Positions 17,888 through 26,709 of a stretch of DNA of 64,000 bases are shown piece by piece. The position numbers and the translations under genes were made by a program. Each line of letters opens with the position of its first letter. Within the stretch, counting starts at the first letter, position 1. Source of the DNA: Kuenenia sp039794105 (lineage in GTDB: Bacteria > Planctomycetota > Brocadiia > Brocadiales > Brocadiaceae); contig NZ_JBDIWA010000005.1 in assembly GCF_039794105.1 (NCBI RefSeq), positions 70,564-134,563 of the forward strand. The letters are read 5' to 3'. A model generated the notes under the pieces. It did no database searches and was not told where the DNA came from. It worked only from the letters and a program-made list of their open reading frames with translations.

Positions 17888-19222
17888 TTGGGCGTAAAAT
17901 ATTTGAGATTTATACTATTATTGGTCTTTTTTTCTGTTGCATATCGATATCCTTGTGGGATGTCTGAGGAAATAGATGTTAATAATTATGAAATGAAGGG
18001 GCTTTCTGCCGCATCAAAATTTAATATTATGGAAGAGCTTTCGTTGTTATATAACGATATTCATATTGGGCCTGTCGGTATAAAGCCCTCGTATCAAGTA
18101 AATGAAATATATGATGACAATGTATATGATGCGGCAGAGGAAGAGGTTTCTGATCTTTACACTTTACATCGGTCATCATTATTGATTGCAGCTCCTTTTT
18201 CAGACCACTTGCTTTCGCACTTCAAATATGATGCAGAGATTTATGATTACGAGGATGAGCAGGAAAGGGACCGCGTGAATCAATCGTGGGAAGGCTCGCT
18301 TGGATTTTATTTCGCAAATGATTTTGCGTTTATTTTCAGTGACCGGTTTAGAAAACATGTGATTCCTCCCGGTGTTCAAAGAAGGTACTTCGGTGATATT
18401 GCTGAACTGGACATCCCCTTTGAAGATCAGGGGCCTAATGTTTTCGTTGATAGAAGAAACGTTAATATGAATGTTGCTTCATTTGAATTGGATTTCCCTG
18501 ATTTCTTTCCTAACGTTGATTTTCTGATGCGTTATGATAACCAGGATGTGAGTTATCAAAGAGACGAATTTAAGAGTGACGACTTTAATCTTGATACTAT
18601 AGGCGCAATCATAGAATATAATTATCCTTTCTTGCCTGTTAAGGTGTCCTCAGGGTTTGTTTACTCCATTCAACGATATGATGCCTCTCAGACCTCTAAG
18701 CACAACGATAATTATACAAACGATATACCCTTAAACATCTCGTGGACTATTAATCAGAAAAATGAAATATATTTAAATACAAACTATAGAACTTCAAAAT
18801 ATAAAAAGCAGAGTAACATTGAAAATTTTGAAGGATGGGAAATTGTGCTGGGAGACCGCTATCTCATTAATCCTGTTTCATCAATCGAAATTTATGGAGA
18901 GAGGAGTTTGAAAGAACAACGGCAATCAAATAATAATTCTTACTTTTATACAAAAGTCGGTATAAAATATATTAACCAACATGACCGTATTGATGGATAC
19001 CTTGATGTGTACTATTCAAACATGAGATTTGCAGAATCGATTGGTGCGTCGGGTGAGATTGAAGATGTTGACAGTTTTCATGTGCAATTAAATATCAAGT
19101 ATCGCCCTCAAAAATGGTGGTTTGCAGAGTTTGATTATTCATATGCGAACAGAGAGAATACTTTTAGTTCCGGAGTTTTATTGAAAAATGCGGTATCTCT
19201 TGGGTTAGGATTGACCTTTTAG
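17888..19222 (+). CDS. Outer-membrane beta-barrel protein of unknown function
   Basis: 444 residues with an N-terminal signal sequence (hydrophobic 7-22). After about residue 65 the sequence alternates in the manner of transmembrane beta strands, rich in Tyr, Phe, Asp and Asn, and ends LGLGLTF with the C-terminal phenylalanine that marks outer-membrane insertion. It resembles exopolysaccharide-associated or putative outer-membrane porins (BBP2-like), but I do not recognise a named family. TTG 17888 follows AAGGAG by 5 bases. It stands alone between a palindromic repeat and a 680-base spacer. Confidence 0.75.
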   Translation: MGVKYLRFILLLVFFSVAYRYPCGMSEEIDVNNYEMKGLSAASKFNIMEELSLLYNDIHIGPVGIKPSYQVNEIYDDNVYDAAEEEVSDLYTLHRSSLLIAAPFSDHLLSHFKYDAEIYDYEDEQERDRVNQSWEGSLGFYFANDFAFIFSDRFRKHVIPPGVQRRYFGDIAELDIPFEDQGPNVFVDRRNVNMNVASFELDFPDFFPNVDFLMRYDNQDVSYQRDEFKSDDFNLDTIGAIIEYNYPFLPVKVSSGFVYSIQRYDASQTSKHNDNYTNDIPLNISWTINQKNEIYLNTNYRTSKYKKQSNIENFEGWEIVLGDRYLINPVSSIEIYGERSLKEQRQSNNNSYFYTKVGIKYINQHDRIDGYLDVYYSNMRFAESIGASGEIEDVDSFHVQLNIKYRPQKWWFAEFDYSYANRENTFSSGVLLKNAVSLGLGLTF

Positions 19223-19906
19223 TTTTTCTGAAGTGAGATTTTGTAAAAATACATCCAACAGTATCATCTATCATCCCCGATGCTTAATTGAGACATCTAA
19301 CATACATACCTTTTATCCATTCCACAAAAGTAGCGGTCACAGAAAACAGCCGCCTCTGCCACCAAAACCCTTTTCACCAAGAATCTCCCTATTTATGCGC
19401 AAATATTGCGCCCTAATACAATATAAAAAAAGAGTATTCGCCTATCATGTTTCTCCTCTCCTTGCTAATAGAATCCCTCAAATCATAATGCTTTCAAGCT
19501 GTGTTTGATTTTCTGCAAATTTTGCAAAGAAAAACAAATATACAATGGTTTATCATTTCGTTGTTTGCCAGGTTTACCATAATCTGAAAAGAATATTATT
19601 CCTAACGTATTTTTAGGTAATTAATTACAATAAATCTGAAATTATTGCACCATATTGGTATATCAATTGATCATTCATAAGGTGTTTTTCCGGGAGCCTA
19701 TGCTATTCCTTTATTTGTCTGTGTCCGCAAGGCCTGGGGAGGCCGGTTTTAATCGTGGGCGATTGAACAGAAACGTTTTGCATACTTCTTGTACCTGACC
19801 TGTTACCCGTCAACAATGTGCAGGTCCTTGCTAAAAACACATGGAGGTTAATAAACAGCTTTTTTGTGAGCTAATCCTAATAACATTATTTGTAAGGAAA
19901 CAATAC
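19223..19906. other. 680-base spacer without a convincing gene
   Basis: An open frame at 19233-19508 has no ribosome binding site and a composition typical of non-coding sequence. A 15-mer TGCGCAAATATTGCG at 19396-19410 recurs exactly at 27570-27584. A small hairpin GGCCTGGGGAGGCC at 19731-19744 followed by GGTTTT resembles a short motif at 27888-27902. The ribosome binding site AAGGA (19894-19898) serves the next gene. Confidence 0.4.
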
Positions 19907-20788
19907 ATGTTTAAAACCGCCGTAGCATTATTTTCATTAATAGTGTGCATAATAATGAATAATAGTTTTATTTCATCTTCCTTTGCCGCGAGTCCTCCGG
20001 CGCCAGCTTTTGGCACAGCAACGGTCGATGGCGATGCAAGCGAATGGAACCTGGCAGAAGATGGAACCGGCGATTTTTTTGCCAATATGTGTGTGGGGGG
20101 GGGCAACCCTGAGAAGAAAAATCCTTCTATAGATGCGAAGCTTTATCTTCGTTACGATTGTGAAAATGAGATACTTTATGCATTGGTATTAGGGGAAACC
20201 GGACCCGTTTTAGCGTTGCCGGAAGACAATTTTATAAAGTTGGGGAATTCTACCAAACTCGTTGACAGTAACGATAACAACGACGGCACACTGCCGGATT
20301 TTGCATGGATAGGGCTAAGTAATGGGGAGGCCGATGGATGGGAAGCCGCTGTATCTCTTTCAGAAGGTGCATATAACAATTTAAATGTACATGTGCAGGT
20401 TTTTGCCGACGGCGAAGCCCAAACTGCTGCTGTGGATGGACGCGCCATAGAGCTGGTGATTGATTGCGGAGGTACCACTGCGGTAGAACTCATTTACTTC
20501 ACTGCTAATGCATTTAACGGAGAAGTTTTGTTGGAGTGGAAAACTGCTACTGAAATAGACAACGCAGGATTCAACATTTACCGCAAAAAACGAATAGGAG
20601 ACCCGTATACCATGATTAATGAGGAATTAATCGATACAGGTGGCGACGCTGTTTCCGGCGCAACCTACAGCTTTTTGGACTTTCCTGACCGCAGTGGCAG
20701 ATACTTTTACACATTGGAAGATATTGATACAAATGGCAAGAGCACTATGCATGGTACAATTAAGGTGTGGGTAAAGGTATCGGAATAA
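19907..20788 (+). CDS. Secreted protein with CBM9-like and fibronectin-like domains
   Basis: 293 residues from ATG 19907, chosen because AAGGA lies 8 bases upstream; the frame is open 22 codons further up. Signal peptide with cleavage near SSFAAS. Residues about 35-180 (FGTATVDGDASEWNLAED...) resemble the CBM9/DOMON-like sandwich of secreted proteins. Residues about 195-293 (VELIYFTANAFNGEVLLEWK then TATEIDNAGFNIYRK) are the fibronectin-like module common at the C-termini of planctomycete and chloroflexi exported proteins. No catalytic motif seen. It sits 127 bases upstream of the small peptide gene and may belong to that locus. Confidence 0.75.
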   Translation: MFKTAVALFSLIVCIIMNNSFISSSFAASPPAPAFGTATVDGDASEWNLAEDGTGDFFANMCVGGGNPEKKNPSIDAKLYLRYDCENEILYALVLGETGPVLALPEDNFIKLGNSTKLVDSNDNNDGTLPDFAWIGLSNGEADGWEAAVSLSEGAYNNLNVHVQVFADGEAQTAAVDGRAIELVIDCGGTTAVELIYFTANAFNGEVLLEWKTATEIDNAGFNIYRKKRIGDPYTMINEELIDTGGDAVSGATYSFLDFPDRSGRYFYTLEDIDTNGKSTMHGTIKVWVKVSE

Positions 20789-20915
20789 AACGCAGAAAAT
20801 ATAGTATGAGAAGTAGTATTTTTTTCTCTGAGCCGGGGTATCCATCTGAGAAATACAGAAGTTTAGATACCATTAGATACCGAACATCAGACATATTTTT
20901 GAAAGGAGACTGCAA

Positions 20916-21047
20916 ATGAATGTACAAAATGTACCCGTGTTGGTGTATGAGCCGCCAAAGATTGAAACTTATACAGATGAAGAACTGCTTGAGAAATTAG
21001 GCGCCGCCCATACTGGTTATGTAAATGGTGGCAATATTCTTGGCTAG
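20916..21047 (+). CDS. Small peptide resembling a RiPP precursor
   Basis: 43 residues. ATG 20916 has AAAGGAGA 6 bases upstream, so translation is well supported despite the size. The N-terminal half holds Y11-E-P-P14-K-I16, matching the YxxPx(L/I) motif that PqqD-like recognition elements bind in lasso-type leaders, then TDEELLEKLG, a common leader helix ending with Gly. The C-terminal part A30-A-H-T-G-Y-V-N-G-G-N-I-L-G43 looks like a small Gly-rich core. The next 70 bases encode a second copy of this core shifted by one frame (see 21048-21117). Downstream are an HPr-kinase-like protein, a C25 protease, an S26 peptidase and, on the other strand, a PqqD-like protein. No cyclase, radical SAM or transporter gene is present, so the modification is unknown. 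Confidence 0.7.
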   Translation: MNVQNVPVLVYEPPKIETYTDEELLEKLGAAHTGYVNGGNILG

Positions 21048-21117
21048 CACAGTAGGTGGATATGGTATCCTGGCAACCGCCCATACCGGTTACGTAAATG
21101 GTTACAATGTTTTTTGA
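21048..21117 (+). pseudogene. Out-of-frame second core copy of the precursor peptide
   Basis: Directly after the TAG of the 43-residue peptide, the +1 frame reads TVGGYGILATAHTGYVNG followed by YNVF and a stop at 21115-21117. Its AHTGYVNG repeats the core of the preceding peptide; the DNA copies lie 73 bases apart. Removing one base near 21042-21045 would join both into one peptide of about 66 residues. It has no start codon or ribosome binding site of its own. Confidence 0.65.
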
Positions 21118-21130
21118 AAAGTACTTTTTT

Positions 21131-21170
21131 GTAACACTTTGCTTTTTCAAAACTCTAAAGTGTTACCTTT
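21131..21170. repeat. Minimal TIR hairpin (copy E), terminator-like
   Basis: GTAACACTTTGCTTTTTC and AAACTCTAAAGTGTTAC are the two ends of the cassette family fused without an interior (36 bp), followed by CTTTTTTTT. Shape and T-tail make it look like an intrinsic terminator between the peptide gene and the kinase gene, so it may lower read-through and let the peptide be made in excess. Confidence 0.65.
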
Positions 21171-21190
21171 TTTTAATGTACAAATACCCC

Positions 21191-22333
21191 ATGGAATTAT
21201 TGCAAAAACCGTATCTTCTTAACAAAGTAACGCTCTATTTCTTTGATTTGGCGGTAACAATCAAATCTGATTCCATTGAATTTATTGACCTTTTTACAAA
21301 GATGTATAACCGGTTTCAGAAGAATGAATTTCCCTCTCTTTCTGCATCACATATAGAATTTTCTTTAATTACCCATCCTGACAACATTTTTGGCAAGCCG
21401 GTATTGATGTGCAATGATGAAATCTGGCCGCTCAATGACCCTAAATTATTAGACGGATTTGCTTATGAATGCATACTCATGTCCATTATTACAAGAATAA
21501 AAAGCCATTTTTTAATCCATGCCGGCGTAGTTTCCTTCAATAACCACGGCGTGCTTATCGTGGCAGATGGTGGGTATGGCAAGACTACCTTAGTACTAAC
21601 ACTTCTGAAGAGAGGGTTTAAGTTTCTTTCTGATGAAATGGCTGCCCTGGGAAGACACGACCATTTGGTGTACCCCTTTCCCCGAAGTCTGAGGGTTCGA
21701 AAGGATACGTTATCATTGGTTGGCTTTCAAGATGATACTACCGGCGGAGAGGAATGGCTGGATAAACTGCTTTTGGATATCGATCAAATATCGCCTGGTA
21801 GTTCAGGCACGAAAGTGCCCATTGAGTATATTATTTTTTTACAGAATGAGAAGGGGTTAACGAAAAACAACGAACAGGACTTAACCATTCTCGTTGATCA
21901 AATGAATGATGAAGTGTTGCGCATCATAGAAAACATTGCCGGGGTACGGAATATGTACGTTGATATCAATGGTAGTTTTCCCGTACTCAGACTGTATGCG
22001 GACAAGGCAAATAAAATTCTTTCTAAAATAGAGACAATATGCGCCATGCATAAAATACTTGTGCTAGACGTCCTCAAGGGCACAGAAGGACTTGCTTCGT
22101 TCAACGGTAATGCGAGACTTATTCCCATACCCGTTAGCCAGGCCGTTCTTGCACTTCTGGGGAATTACCAGGGTAGTTATAAATCAAAAATATTGCAGGA
22201 CGAATTTAAAGGCAGTTCGGTTAGATTATTCATGGAATTATCAAACATTATAGCACAAGCGCGGTGCTACTGCTTAACTGCCGGTCCCTTGCAAGAGATG
22301 GCAGATAGAGTATGCGCCGAAGTGTGCGCATAG
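21191..22333 (+). CDS. HPr kinase-like P-loop protein
   Basis: 380 residues from ATG 21191 (ATG 21176 is an alternative; neither has a clear ribosome binding site, and the open frame further upstream runs through a terminator-like repeat). Residues about 110-170 match the HprK-related fold: HAGVV, Walker A ADGGYGKTT (125-133), SDEMAAL (147-153), YPFPRSLRVR. This variant (alternating LIHAGVV/SDE/FPR blocks) is found beside PqqD-like proteins and in lasso-peptide loci, where such kinases phosphorylate peptide termini; it is not the HPr kinase of sugar regulation. The C-terminal 200 residues are not recognised. It follows the peptide gene and ends 16 bases before the protease gene, an operon arrangement. 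Confidence 0.75.
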   Translation: MELLQKPYLLNKVTLYFFDLAVTIKSDSIEFIDLFTKMYNRFQKNEFPSLSASHIEFSLITHPDNIFGKPVLMCNDEIWPLNDPKLLDGFAYECILMSIITRIKSHFLIHAGVVSFNNHGVLIVADGGYGKTTLVLTLLKRGFKFLSDEMAALGRHDHLVYPFPRSLRVRKDTLSLVGFQDDTTGGEEWLDKLLLDIDQISPGSSGTKVPIEYIIFLQNEKGLTKNNEQDLTILVDQMNDEVLRIIENIAGVRNMYVDINGSFPVLRLYADKANKILSKIETICAMHKILVLDVLKGTEGLASFNGNARLIPIPVSQAVLALLGNYQGSYKSKILQDEFKGSSVRLFMELSNIIAQARCYCLTAGPLQEMADRVCAEVCA

Positions 22334-22349
22334 GTCGCGGAGGGGGAAG

Positions 22350-25300
22350 ATGATAAAAAGAGAGATTGCAAAGATATTTTTCGTACGCCACTACCTCGCT
22401 CATTCTTTACGGTGTGTGCTCATTGTGCCTATCGTCGCCATGCTCTCCTTCCTGATGCTGTGGCATACAGGATTGTGCAACGCTGCCGTTAGATTATTGA
22501 CGTCAGACAGCCGGTCAATTGAACTGGAATTTACGATAGGCGGCTTTCATACCGAAACATTACAACATGAGGGTAAAACATATCAGCGGATTTATATACA
22601 AAACACCATACAAAGCGCCAGGCCTGGAGAACCCCAATTGCCCCAGTGCGGAACAATGGTCGGTTTGCCTGCTATTCATGGCGTCTCTCTTGATATTTTA
22701 GAGGCACAATATGAAACCTTGCAGGGATACAATATATATCCTGCCCCTAAATCCGGGATAGAAGGGGGAAACCCGGATACATTCCCCTCCGGCAGGATAA
22801 TGCAGACGTTCTTTGAAAACCAGCATATATATACCACTAACGCCTTCTTTCCGGACACACCGGTAAAAATGGGCAATACAGGATATCTGCGTGATCAACC
22901 GGTTGCACAAGTACATTTCACGCCTGTTCAGTTCAATCCCGTGACTGGCGAGGTGCGCATTTACCGAAAGATTGTCGCCCGTGTTTCATGGAAAGAGGTT
23001 TCCCTTTCTCCTGAAAAAAAACCTTCAATGGCAAGTCCTTTTTTTGAAAATCTTCTAAAAAAGAAAATCATAAACTACCACAATATAAAACGCCCTGTGA
23101 TTGCGGAGAATTCATACCGTCCCCCCGTTCAAAGAAAAAGGGACAGCTCCGGCGTTGAGGCTTCTCCCATGCTTAAAATAACCGTGAAAGAAGAAGGCAT
23201 GTATACGTTGAGTTACAACGATCTTATCGACGCCGGATTTGATGTGGATGCGATAGATCCCCGCACTTTGACTATGACAAATAAGGGAGAGGAAATTGCC
23301 ATATTTATTGAAGGCGAAGAGGATGGTGTATTTAATAATTCGGATGCTATCGTTTTTTATGGCGAAGAATATACCGATATTTATACGGATAAAAATGTTT
23401 ACTGGCTAACCACCGGCTCTGCCAATGGCATCCGTATGAATACCCACGACGGCGCCCCTTCGGGCAACGCCGCTGTTCCTGATTACTTTCCTGCAACGGT
23501 CCATGTTGAAGAAAATACATATTACTGGCAAACAATGCCGGACGGAGAAGGGCAGGATCATTATTTCTGGGGCGGCAAACTGACCGCGCCGCAAACAAAA
23601 GAGCTTACCCTGAATATAAAGAATATCCTTTTGGTTCCAGAGACCGCTGCTATACGGGTGCAATTAAAGGGATATACGGACGTCAGCAAGAATGACCCGG
23701 ACCACCATACAAAGATATATATAAATGATAAAGAGATAGACGATCAATACTGGGATGGGCGAATAGTCTTCAATCATGAAGCAACCGTATCCCATGAGTA
23801 TTTAAACAATGGGAAAAATACCATTACGGTAGAAACAGTGGGTGATACAGGGGCTTCGGTTGATCAATTGCTGGTCAACTGGGCAGAGATAGACTACCTT
23901 GATACGTATGTTGCAGAAAATGATGAGCTATTTTTTAGTGCGCCTTCTGAAGGCGTCTATCAATTTGAAGTATCCTCCTTCACTGGCAGTGATATGGAGG
24001 TATTTGACATTACAGACCACAACGCAGTTGTGCGCATAATTAACACAAATATTGTAAGCGACAACAAAAGATACACATTACAATTTGAAGATGTTGCCCA
24101 ATCTGATACAAGATTTCTGGCATTGACTTTAGCGCAATATAAAACTCCCTATGCAATTGAAAAGGATGAAACATCATCATGGAAATCCGCCGGTAACGGA
24201 GCAGACTATATTATTATTACGCATGAAGATTTTTATGATAATGCACTTGCATTGGCCGGCCATCGCATCGATGATGGTTTAAGAGTGGTTACGGTGAAGG
24301 TGGGCGATATTTATGACGAATTTAACGACGGTATTTTTTCCCCGCAGGCAATACGGGATTTCCTGTCTTACACGTATAACAATTGGCAGGAACCCGCCCC
24401 TGCATACGTTGTATTAATAGGAGACGCGTATCAGGATTACAACGATAATTTGGCATCGGGCACGATAAATTATGTCCCTTCCCAGATTATAGAAACTGAC
24501 GAATTGGGAGAGACGCCTTCGGATAACTGGTTTGTACTTGTAAGTGGCGATGATATCCTCCCTGACATGCATATCGGACGGCTCTGTGCGCAAACAATCG
24601 AACAGGCGGAAGACATTATTAATAAGGTAATATTCTATGATCAGCATCCGTCCGAGGAAGATTGGGCAAAAAACGTCTTACTCGTAGCGGATGACGATCA
24701 ATCTTCTTTTGAAAGTCTTTCGGAAGAAATCATTGAACTATTACCTGGTAACTATACCGCAAAAAGGGTTTATGTAGGCGATTATACTGCAAACGATGAT
24801 GTGGCATTTAATATAACCCAGAATATAAATAACGGTTGTTTTATGGTGAATTACACTGGACACGGGGCTGTAAATATGTGGGGACTGAATGCAAGCACGT
24901 CTATTTATACTACAGATGACATTGCGTTGCTGGATAATTGGTATAAACTGCCGGTTGTCACAGTTGCAAACTGCCTTAACGGATTTTTTACGGGGAAAAG
25001 CACACAGGTTTCAGTTGCTGAAGAATTTCAGAGATTACAGGATAAAGGGGCAATTGCCGTATGGGCGGCAACCGCCCTGAGCTATACATCGGGACACAGA
25101 TTACTCATGCTTTCTTTTTATGAAACGGTCTTTACCGGTTCTTCATTTGGTTTAGGCGAGATCAGCACAGAAGCAAAACTGGATGCTTACTCCCAGAGTA
25201 GTTATTGGAGTGAATTGGTGGAGACTTTTGTGTTGTTTGGGGATCCAGCAACAGGGTTGCATGTTGTTGCTAACGACGGAATACCAACAGCCAGTCCAAC

Positions 25301-25667
25301 GGTTACCCCACAGCCGGCGTCATCACCGACTCCTGTATTAACCCCCCGCGTGACGCCTACTCCTTTTCCACAGGAATGTACAATAAGCGCTATGGAAGTA
25401 GAACCGAAAAAATTAGTGCTCAAGAAAGGAGAAGAAGGGGAAGTACTCATAACAATAAGGTGCGAAACCAATGGCAATACGGAGGGTTTTGAGATAACGG
25501 CAAACATAAAAAAGGGAAAGAAAACGGCAAAAATTGCAAACAAAACTGCTGTAACTGATGTAAATGGACAAGCATCTTTTGTCATTACAGCAAAGAAAAA
25601 GGGAAAGGCGGTTGTGGCATTCAGTGTGAATAATATTGCCGAAAAAATAAGGGTAAAAATAAAGTAA
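22350..25667 (+). CDS. Gingipain-type (C25) cysteine protease, surface-exposed
   Basis: 1105 residues. A hydrophobic signal/anchor lies at about 25-47. Residues about 50-220 resemble the C25 propeptide; 260-600 contain a beta-rich module (SPMLKITVKEEGMYTLSYN...). The C25 catalytic domain spans about 620-965 (ADYIIITHEDF, GDAYQDYND, ADDDQSSF), with catalytic His838 in NYTGHGAVNMWG and Cys875 in VVTVANCLNGFF, 37 residues apart as expected. A Pro/Thr linker (about 975-1005) leads to a C-terminal Ig-like, Lys-rich domain (ECTISAMEVEPKKLVLKKGE to the end) that recurs in the protein at 27999-29426. ATG 22350 follows GGAGGGG, 16 bases after the kinase gene. Probably exported and self-processed; the nearby peptide is a possible substrate. 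Confidence 0.88.
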   Translation: MIKREIAKIFFVRHYLAHSLRCVLIVPIVAMLSFLMLWHTGLCNAAVRLLTSDSRSIELEFTIGGFHTETLQHEGKTYQRIYIQNTIQSARPGEPQLPQCGTMVGLPAIHGVSLDILEAQYETLQGYNIYPAPKSGIEGGNPDTFPSGRIMQTFFENQHIYTTNAFFPDTPVKMGNTGYLRDQPVAQVHFTPVQFNPVTGEVRIYRKIVARVSWKEVSLSPEKKPSMASPFFENLLKKKIINYHNIKRPVIAENSYRPPVQRKRDSSGVEASPMLKITVKEEGMYTLSYNDLIDAGFDVDAIDPRTLTMTNKGEEIAIFIEGEEDGVFNNSDAIVFYGEEYTDIYTDKNVYWLTTGSANGIRMNTHDGAPSGNAAVPDYFPATVHVEENTYYWQTMPDGEGQDHYFWGGKLTAPQTKELTLNIKNILLVPETAAIRVQLKGYTDVSKNDPDHHTKIYINDKEIDDQYWDGRIVFNHEATVSHEYLNNGKNTITVETVGDTGASVDQLLVNWAEIDYLDTYVAENDELFFSAPSEGVYQFEVSSFTGSDMEVFDITDHNAVVRIINTNIVSDNKRYTLQFEDVAQSDTRFLALTLAQYKTPYAIEKDETSSWKSAGNGADYIIITHEDFYDNALALAGHRIDDGLRVVTVKVGDIYDEFNDGIFSPQAIRDFLSYTYNNWQEPAPAYVVLIGDAYQDYNDNLASGTINYVPSQIIETDELGETPSDNWFVLVSGDDILPDMHIGRLCAQTIEQAEDIINKVIFYDQHPSEEDWAKNVLLVADDDQSSFESLSEEIIELLPGNYTAKRVYVGDYTANDDVAFNITQNINNGCFMVNYTGHGAVNMWGLNASTSIYTTDDIALLDNWYKLPVVTVANCLNGFFTGKSTQVSVAEEFQRLQDKGAIAVWAATALSYTSGHRLLMLSFYETVFTGSSFGLGEISTEAKLDAYSQSSYWSELVETFVLFGDPATGLHVVANDGIPTASPTVTPQPASSPTPVLTPRVTPTPFPQECTISAMEVEPKKLVLKKGEEGEVLITIRCETNGNTEGFEITANIKKGKKTAKIANKTAVTDVNGQASFVITAKKKGKAVVAFSVNNIAEKIRVKIK

Positions 25668-25671
25668 TAAA

Positions 25672-25759
25672 TGTAGAGACGCATTGCATGCGTCCGGAAA
25701 CTGCTGCGCGTAAAGAAAATGTTGACACAACAGGGAGACGCATGCAATGCGTCTCTACA
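25672..25759. repeat. Palindrome GAGACGCATTGCATGCGTC type
   Basis: Perfect 23-bp arms (25672-25694 and 25737-25759, arm starting TGTAGAGACGCATTGCATGC) around a 42-base loop, five bases after the C25 stop codon. Similar GAGACGC palindromes are widespread in cyanobacteria and other environmental bacteria. It may also end transcription or protect the message end. Confidence 0.8.
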
Positions 25760-25918
25760 AAAATCAGGAACAATATAAAACGTGAGGTTCAGGTTGCAAA
25801 CCCGCTAGAGGAGGTCATTAGTCAACAGCCAACTGCCGACTGTAGATTGCCTACTGCATAAGGGATCATTAAATATGTTGCCAAAAAAATGCAAAGAAAT
25901 TACTGATAAGGTTCCAAT

Positions 25919-26527
25919 ATGATGCAAAAAGAAAATCATAACAATATTTCAGACGAAGTGCTGCATGCTATCGTCAATGTATGGGATCAAACCAATGAAA
26001 GGTTTGCTATCCCCATTGTTGGCAGGAGTATGTATCCGCTCATAAGGGAAGGTGACAATGTCCTGGTTGAGTGTGGCTATTCACAGATACGGCGTGGCGA
26101 TATTATTGCCTTCAGGTCGGAGAACAAGCTTATTGTACACAGGGTATTAACTATCTCTGAAAAGGGAACGGGCTTTTCCTTCATTACAAAGGGAGACAAT
26201 GTGCCGCATGCCGATCCGGTGGTGAGCCATAGTGAAATAATAGGCAAAGTATCCGCTATTAAACGAGGGGAAAAGATGCTCTCTCTTGACACTTTCGCCG
26301 GCAGATCAACAGGATGGTTGATCATAAGGAGTACCCCTGTTGTTCGCGCGTTGTGCGGATTTCAAAGAAACATATTCACAGGAAATAAACAGGATTGTAA
26401 TAAAACAATTGTGAATCGTGGCACACGTTTTCTCTTTTTACTGTTCCGTAAAGTAATATTTCTTTTTTTATGCAGAGGGAAAGCGCCAGAAAATAAGAGC
26501 ATTTTTATAAATCGACGCCTTATTTAA
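25919..26527 (+). CDS. S26-family signal peptidase-like protein
   Basis: 202 residues. Block PIVGRSMYPLIREGDNVLV has the catalytic serine (SMYP); KLIVHRVL has His where bacterial LepB has the lysine, which is the SipW/ER type Ser-His dyad; TKGDNVPHADP is the third conserved block. Unlike LepB there is no N-terminal membrane anchor; instead a hydrophobic stretch lies near the C-terminus (about 160-180). Stand-alone S24/S26 peptidases of this kind occur beside PqqD-like and HprK-like genes in RiPP-type loci. ATG 25919 has AAGG 7 bases upstream; the second codon is also ATG. Confidence 0.82.
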   Translation: MMQKENHNNISDEVLHAIVNVWDQTNERFAIPIVGRSMYPLIREGDNVLVECGYSQIRRGDIIAFRSENKLIVHRVLTISEKGTGFSFITKGDNVPHADPVVSHSEIIGKVSAIKRGEKMLSLDTFAGRSTGWLIIRSTPVVRALCGFQRNIFTGNKQDCNKTIVNRGTRFLFLLFRKVIFLFLCRGKAPENKSIFINRRLI

Positions 26528-26696
26528 TAGTATAGGAATTTTAGTTTTTTAAATGCATGCTTGCGGGCAAGTGTTTTTGTAACATATTTAATTACAAGCG
26601 GATATTATAACCGCCACATGTAGCGGCAAGGCGTGCCTTGCTACTACATTAAATGTTTATGGATTTCAATATTTTCAAAAAACTAAAGTATTACAA
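26528..26696. repeat. TIR-bounded cassette, copy D / 160-bp composite repeat
   Basis: Right end TTTTCAAAAAACTAAAGT then ATTAC belongs to the cassette family; the left end (TATAGGAATTTTAGTTTTTT) is divergent. Inside is GTAGCGGCAAGGCGTGCCTTG then CTACTAC, a palindrome. About 150 bases are similar to the reverse complement of 61428-61577, so this is also a member of a second repeat family. It lies between the convergent S26 peptidase and PqqD-like genes. Confidence 0.75.
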
Positions 26697-26709
26697 AATA
26701 GTATTTTCT

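Noticed and set aside
19233..19508. 91-codon plus-strand frame after the outer-membrane barrel gene
   Set aside because: No ribosome binding site, no recognisable motif, and codon use like random AT-rich DNA.
21191..22333. Genuine HPr kinase/phosphorylase of sugar regulation
   Set aside because: The P-loop variant and the HAGVV/SDE/FPR blocks fit the HprK-related proteins of peptide loci, and no HPr or PTS gene is near.
25919..26527. LexA/phage repressor (S24) assignment
   Set aside because: There is no helix-turn-helix at the N-terminus and the dyad is Ser-His as in SipW-type signal peptidases, not Ser-Lys.
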